Shown here in pieces: positions 60,015 through 64,000 of a DNA stretch of 64,000 nucleotides; within the stretch, counting starts at the first letter, position 1; each line of letters begins with the position of its first letter. Origin of the DNA: Gymnothorax reevesii (taxonomy: Eukaryota; Chordata; Actinopteri; Anguilliformes; Muraenidae); NCBI GenBank assembly GCA_029721435.1, contig CM056580.1, positions 29,980,867-30,044,866 on the forward strand, written 5' to 3'. The position numbers were made by a program, and so were the translations under genes. The notes below the pieces were generated by a model, which ran no database searches, was not told the DNA's origin, and saw nothing but the letters and a program-made list of their open reading frames with translations.

Positions 60015-60018
<4 letters not shown>
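59071..60018. other. Unique non-coding DNA
   Basis: No gene recognised. A CA-rich tract lies at about 59908-59990. Confidence 0.5.

Positions 60019-60061
<43 letters not shown>
60019..60061. repeat. (TA)n microsatellite, interrupted by the hAT insertion
   Basis: About 21 TA units directly before the hAT element; the tract resumes after it (62647-62661). Confidence 0.95.
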
Positions 60062-60064
<3 letters not shown>

Positions 60065-60564
60065 TGGTGGGACTCGATTAAAATTTTTAATCGAGTTAAT
60101 TATAGGGTCTGTAATTAATTAATCGAAATTAATCACATTTTAATTGAAAACCATATATTGACAAAACAAATTATGTTCTCAATAAAAAAGCCTTTTTGAG
60201 CTTAACACCAAATTTATTGCTGTTAATACGTAATGCCATTCAACAAACAATTGGTCAAAGTGCTAATATAGCTATTCAGCTTTCAAGTGTTTCAGGAACC
60301 CTGATTATTCATGTTCTTTGAAAACATTTTTCTTTAGAAATGTAAACAGTTCACTCAACAGTAACTAATTACTTTCCAGTGCAGAGTACAACATAAAACT
60401 AGGAGGCATAAAATATTGCCAAACATTTTCTGTCAAATAGTGAAATGTAAAAACTGGTAATAAAACTGCAAGAAAATAATAATTAAAGTGCATCACTTCA
60501 ACATTAAGTTTTCTAACATTCAACATTTAGTGCAACCAAGATGAAAAAGCCTCTGGAGTTACTT

Positions 60565-62443
60565 CTACTTTAGCCAGTTACTGAGACAAATAAGCCTATT
60601 TACATTTTCAGCACTCAATGCAGCTCTTTTCTTCTGAACGATGTTCCCAGCTAGTGAGAAAATCCTCTCACAGGGAACGGACGTGGCGGGACTAGCTAGA
60701 TACTTTTTGGCCAGACTGGACACCTGTGGATGAGCTCCAGCATGTACTGACCACCATTTTAGTGGGCAGTCTGTCTCACTGATTGAGTGTTCAGCTCTGT
60801 AAAGGCTCAGGGCATGACTAGGACCATCATCACTGTCATCAGAGTCAGAATCTGAAGCAAAGAACAAGAGGCCTCTCGTCTTTGGCGGCTCATTCCTGTG
60901 CTCTGAAGTATCCTTGTTGGATTCTCCCTGCAGAAGCTCCTCAAGCCTGCTCCACACCCCTTCTCGCGCTTCTCTTGGGAGACACTTTAAATCTTTAAAG
61001 CGCGGGTCGAGCACTGTAGCCAGTTTGAGCCATTCTTGGTTGAGTGTAGCTTTGCGCTCAGACAAGTCTTTCATTAAGGCAGTCTTGAATCTCACTATGT
61101 AGGTTGAGTCCTCATCTGAGACCTTCATGGTGTTGTCCAGGTATCGAAGGGCAGGCAACACCACGGAACAGGACACATAAGTCTCACCGCCAAAGAGTTC
61201 AGTCACATACCTGCAGTAAAAAACAAATGAAAGGAAGTTTTATTTTTATTTTATGCTAGCAATTACACAAATCCAATTTAGGCAATATTTATTATAGAAA
61301 TAATTTAAATTACTCTGTTTACCTGCATGGTTCAAGGATGGCAGCCAACTTCTCCAGCTTTATCCACTCTGCTGCAGACAACAAGACCAGCTTGTGTTTC
61401 TGTTTGGCCAGGGTGGCATTTACTGCATCTTTGTTCTTGAGAAGACGGCGAATCATGAACAGTGTAGAGTTCCATCTTGTGGAAACATCTTGGACTAGGG
61501 GCTCCTTCTCCTGATCCAGTGCCTTTTGCTCCTGATGCAGTTCCTCTGTGTTGGCTGGGCTATGTCTGAAATGACCCACTATCTTGCGGCATTTTGTCAG
61601 TACATCATTAAAGCCACAACTTTCCAGGCACACTGTGATAGCTCTTTGCAAAATGTGCGCTACACAGGGCATGTGCTGAAACGGGAGTTGTCTTGCTGCT
61701 GCCATCATGTTTCTGGCACAATCTGTACCAATTGTTGTGACTTTTCGTTCAATCTCCCAGGACTCGGCTACCGAAAAAAACTGGTCCGCACAGTTTACCG
61801 CATAGTGTCGGTCGTTGGCTTTTTGCACGGTCAGGACGAAAGACGCCAAATGCCATTCATTATTGACGACTTGTATTGTATGTGCGGTCACTCCAAGATA
61901 GTTAGAATTGCTCAAGGACGTCCAGTGGTCCCCTGTCAAAGCAACAGACTCGACAGACTTCAAAATGTCTTCTTTGGTCTGCCTTTCGTCATCGTATAGC
62001 AGCTTAATCTTGTTTGCCATAGTTTTCCTGCACGGTAGTTCGTAAGTTGGGTCAGATGTAGCTATTTGTAGCACGGACTGAAGCCCCGCGTCCTCCACCA
62101 CAGAGAGTGGTCGACAATCCGCTGCAATCCATTTTGCCAGGGAGTTGCATAATTTATCTGATGCAGACTTGCTTATCTTGGCTCGGAAGCCCGTCATTTC
62201 ATCCAAAGTAGGCTGGCTGGAGCGTTTGTTGCCGCGAGTGTGAACGCTAGCATTAGCCAAGTCTGTTCTCGCCCCGACGTGTTTAGCATTGAGATGGTAC
62301 TTGAGGCTGGAATTGCTTCGGTGATAAGCAAATTCCTTTTTACACAGTTTGCACTGAACGATACTCTTGTCCATTGTCCCATCAGGACATTTTTTATAGG
62401 AAAAACTAGCCCCCAACTGGCCAAATAAAACATTGTCTTCCAT
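60565..62443 (-). CDS. hAT transposase, two exons joined across a 112-bp intron
   Basis: Exon 1 runs 62443-61323 and exon 2 61210-60565; together 588 residues, normal for hAT. The intron (61322-61211) has donor CAG|GTAAAC and acceptor TTTTACTGCAG|GT, and splits one Arg codon so that the frame stays open. The start is the ATG at 62443 (MEDNVLF). An N-terminal BED-type zinc finger has C31, C34, H50 and H55. Next come the RNase H-like catalytic motifs TGDHWTS (first Asp), TIGTDCARNM (second Asp) and PCVAHILQ, then DVSTRWNST. The C-terminal dimerisation region includes CERIFSLAGNIVQKKR and NRLICLSNWLK. The enzyme would bind its TIRs and cut and paste the element. No stop or frameshift is visible; activity is inferred. 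Host ZBED genes are related, but the flanking TIRs show this is a transposon. Confidence 0.88.
61211..61322 (-). other. Intron of the hAT transposase
   Basis: GT...AG intron of 112 bp with a pyrimidine-rich 3' end. Splicing joins the two open frames in phase; without it translation stops at 61319-61321, one codon past the exon. Confidence 0.75.
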
Positions 62444-62661
62444 CACTGATACTGTTAGTGAGTGTTTGTGTCCGTCAGATTTACCTGTGTACCAGAAACG
62501 CGTGAGTAGAAAGGTTCCGCATGCGGACAATTGGAACGGAAATGAATGGAAATTAATGGAACGGAATTAATTGCGTTAAAATCTTTAACGCGTTAAAAGC
62601 TTTATAATTAATTGATCAAAATTAACGCGTTAAAGTCCCGGCCCTAATATATATATATATA

Positions 62662-63898
62662 CACAAAATGCTGACATTGGACTATGCTAGCCTGCCTATC
62701 CTCCTCTATTTATTAGTGATGGACTAGAATTGTTTCTGAAGTGTATGACTTCCTCAAACATGTTGTGATTTTTCCTTCAAAAAAGCCTAAAAGGAAACCT
62801 GAACCTCCAAGTTTTCAACAACATTTTTTACACCATTCTACATGTAAGCGTTTTGTGGTTAAGAACACCAAGAATGTTCAATGAGGATTATTTTAAACAT
62901 GCTCTTGCATTTGTTACTTTGAAAAGGAAATATAAATCGTCCAGCATTGAATTCAACCATATTTGCCTGGTCTGGTCTTAAGCACAGCCACTTGCAGAAT
63001 ATTATTTGCATTAATATCTTCTGCAGTGCTGACAAAAAAAACACATAAATATGGACCATCATATCTGCGGAGTCTGTGCCTCTTGTATTATCCCCCTGTA
63101 GTAAAGAGGTATATTCTAGTCTTCGCAGTTTGTTTATGTAGTAGAATGCTGCCTTCACTCTTGTCGGTCTAACGGAAGAGCAGGTTTGTAGTGTCTCACA
63201 TACAGTTCCTGGGGCCACAGGTAGCCTGAATGCTACACTTCACTGAGGGAGATTGATTCATTCCAGCCCAGCACTCAGAGAGAGCCATGGAATTACTGTA
63301 GGGCAGCAGGTAGATTGGGTTTACATCACATCGAGCTCCATGTCATCTGCCAGTAATATACATTACCCAGATATCGTTAGTATTCACCCTCCTGGCCCGG
63401 GTTTGAATTTGCTGCAATGAAGTCCCTCTGCTCGTTCTTGCAGATGTGTTGATCTATCTGTTAAACAGGGCTGACCTCACAGTGGTGGGCCAGCACAAAA
63501 TGGCCTTTTACTGGAGGCTAAACTATACATGGAATTTTAATTTGCAACGAGGACTTAGTGGGGAAGAGTCCAGCCTTACATTGAGTTCCATAAGCTTTTA
63601 TACAACATGTGTAAGTATGGACTGCTACACGATTGTAAAGAACTACAATGCAATTCCTAGTACAGCTCATGTGGAGGCACATAAGAAAATTGAATAGTGG
63701 ACTGTTACCACATATTTGCATCCTGTCAAGTGATCTGTGGAATCACAACCCTCAACATTAGAGTTGTCCAAAATGTCCAAAAATGTCTGATCTCACCGTT
63801 AAACACAGAGCAGCACAACAAGGCCAAATCAATGCACAATAGTAATATAGTCAATAGGAAGACAACAACTGACCTCAAGTCATATGCAGTCGCTTGCA
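62662..63898. other. Unique non-coding DNA
   Basis: No gene or mobile element recognised between the hAT element and the Tc1-like end. The 119-codon frame at 62859-63218 has no domain. Confidence 0.5.
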
Positions 63899-64000
63899 CT
63901 TCTGCTCAAAAGTTTGGGATCACTTGGAAATTTTCTTGTTTTCCATGGAAACTTACATGAAATTAGTCTGAATAGGAGATTTAGCAAATTAACAGAACAT
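63899..64000. mobile_element. End of a Tc1-like element, cut by the window edge
   Basis: The sequence CTTCTGCTCAAAAGTTTGGG and the following TCACTTGGAAATTTTCTTGT and AACTTACATGAAATTAGT match, as I recall it, the terminal inverted repeat of a common teleost Tc1 family. The rest lies outside the window, so orientation and completeness are unknown. Confidence 0.55.

Larger units (their letters stand above)
60062..62646 (-). mobile_element. Structurally intact hAT transposon (Ac/ZBED-like)
   Basis: The 2585-bp element starts TAGTGGTGGGACT and, in reverse complement, ends TAGGGCCGGGACT. It is flanked by ATATATAT on both sides (60054-60061 and 62647-62654), the 8-bp duplication size of hAT elements, although the host site is a TA repeat, so the duplication is not proof. 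Palindromes TTAACGCGTTAA occur twice near the right end (about 62587-62598 and 62622-62634). It carries one transposase gene with an intron and open frame, so it is a candidate autonomous copy. Confidence 0.85.

Noticed and set aside
61526..61999. 157-codon plus-strand frame
   Set aside because: Antisense shadow of the hAT transposase exon 1.
1..64000. CRISPR arrays, bacterial operons, phage or plasmid functions
   Set aside because: No spaced identical repeats, no dense gene packing and no prokaryotic signals; the sequence is eukaryotic.

Overview
This window looks like non-coding genomic DNA from a ray-finned (teleost) fish. I see no convincing host exon, rRNA or tRNA gene. The protein-coding potential is all transposable-element sequence: Ty3/gypsy polyproteins with an unusual domain order, a hAT transposase with one intron, several Tc1-like transposases in different states of decay, and a Harbinger-like Myb remnant. 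Around these lie MITE-like inverted-repeat elements, a tRNA-headed SINE, a probable solo LTR, and many (CA)n, (CT)n and (TA)n microsatellites. This mixture, together with long AT-rich single-copy stretches, is typical of teleost intergenic or intronic DNA.

Layout. 1-1238: the 3' end of a Ty3/gypsy element on + (RNase H, then LTR). 1666-8691: a long-TIR MITE-like element split by a very young, complete gypsy element on - (2392-8378; LTRs differ at one site in 502 bp; 4-bp target duplication; order gag-protease-integrase-RT-RNase H). 8703-11455: an old Tc1 copy, antisense, split by a TTAA-flanked element (9571-11136) that itself carries a piece of a second Tc1 family (about 10385-10888). 11470-11925 and 13995-14174: MITE-like repeats. 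About 14.2-26.1 kb: mostly unique DNA with microsatellites. 26176-28126: another decayed Tc1, interrupted by a SINE (26469-26870, 11-bp duplication) and a solo LTR (27381-27851). 28127-28230: a GGGC-repeat hairpin. 33672-34510: Harbinger-like remnant. 34517-36056: a Tc1-like element with 214-bp TIRs and a frameshifted transposase. 36.1-36.7 kb: AT-rich palindromes. 39556-40595: TTAA-flanked element. 40792-42208: possible inverted-repeat element. 42330-43006: decayed Tc1 on +. 43-60 kb: mostly unique DNA with one TTAA-flanked MITE (50177-50549) and a SINE-like remnant (58740-59070). 60062-62646: a structurally intact hAT element inserted in a (TA)n tract. 63899-64000: the end of another Tc1-like element, cut by the window edge.

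The window therefore records layered insertions. The two most complete elements are the gypsy element at 2392-8378, with one in-frame amber codon in its polyprotein, and the hAT element at 60062-62646, whose reading frame is open across a 112-bp intron. Several GC-richer unique stretches (near 22.3, 30.6, 51.0 and 55.3 kb) could be conserved regulatory DNA, but this cannot be judged without alignments. Family names for decayed copies rest on my recollection of teleost repeat sequences and should be confirmed with a repeat library.
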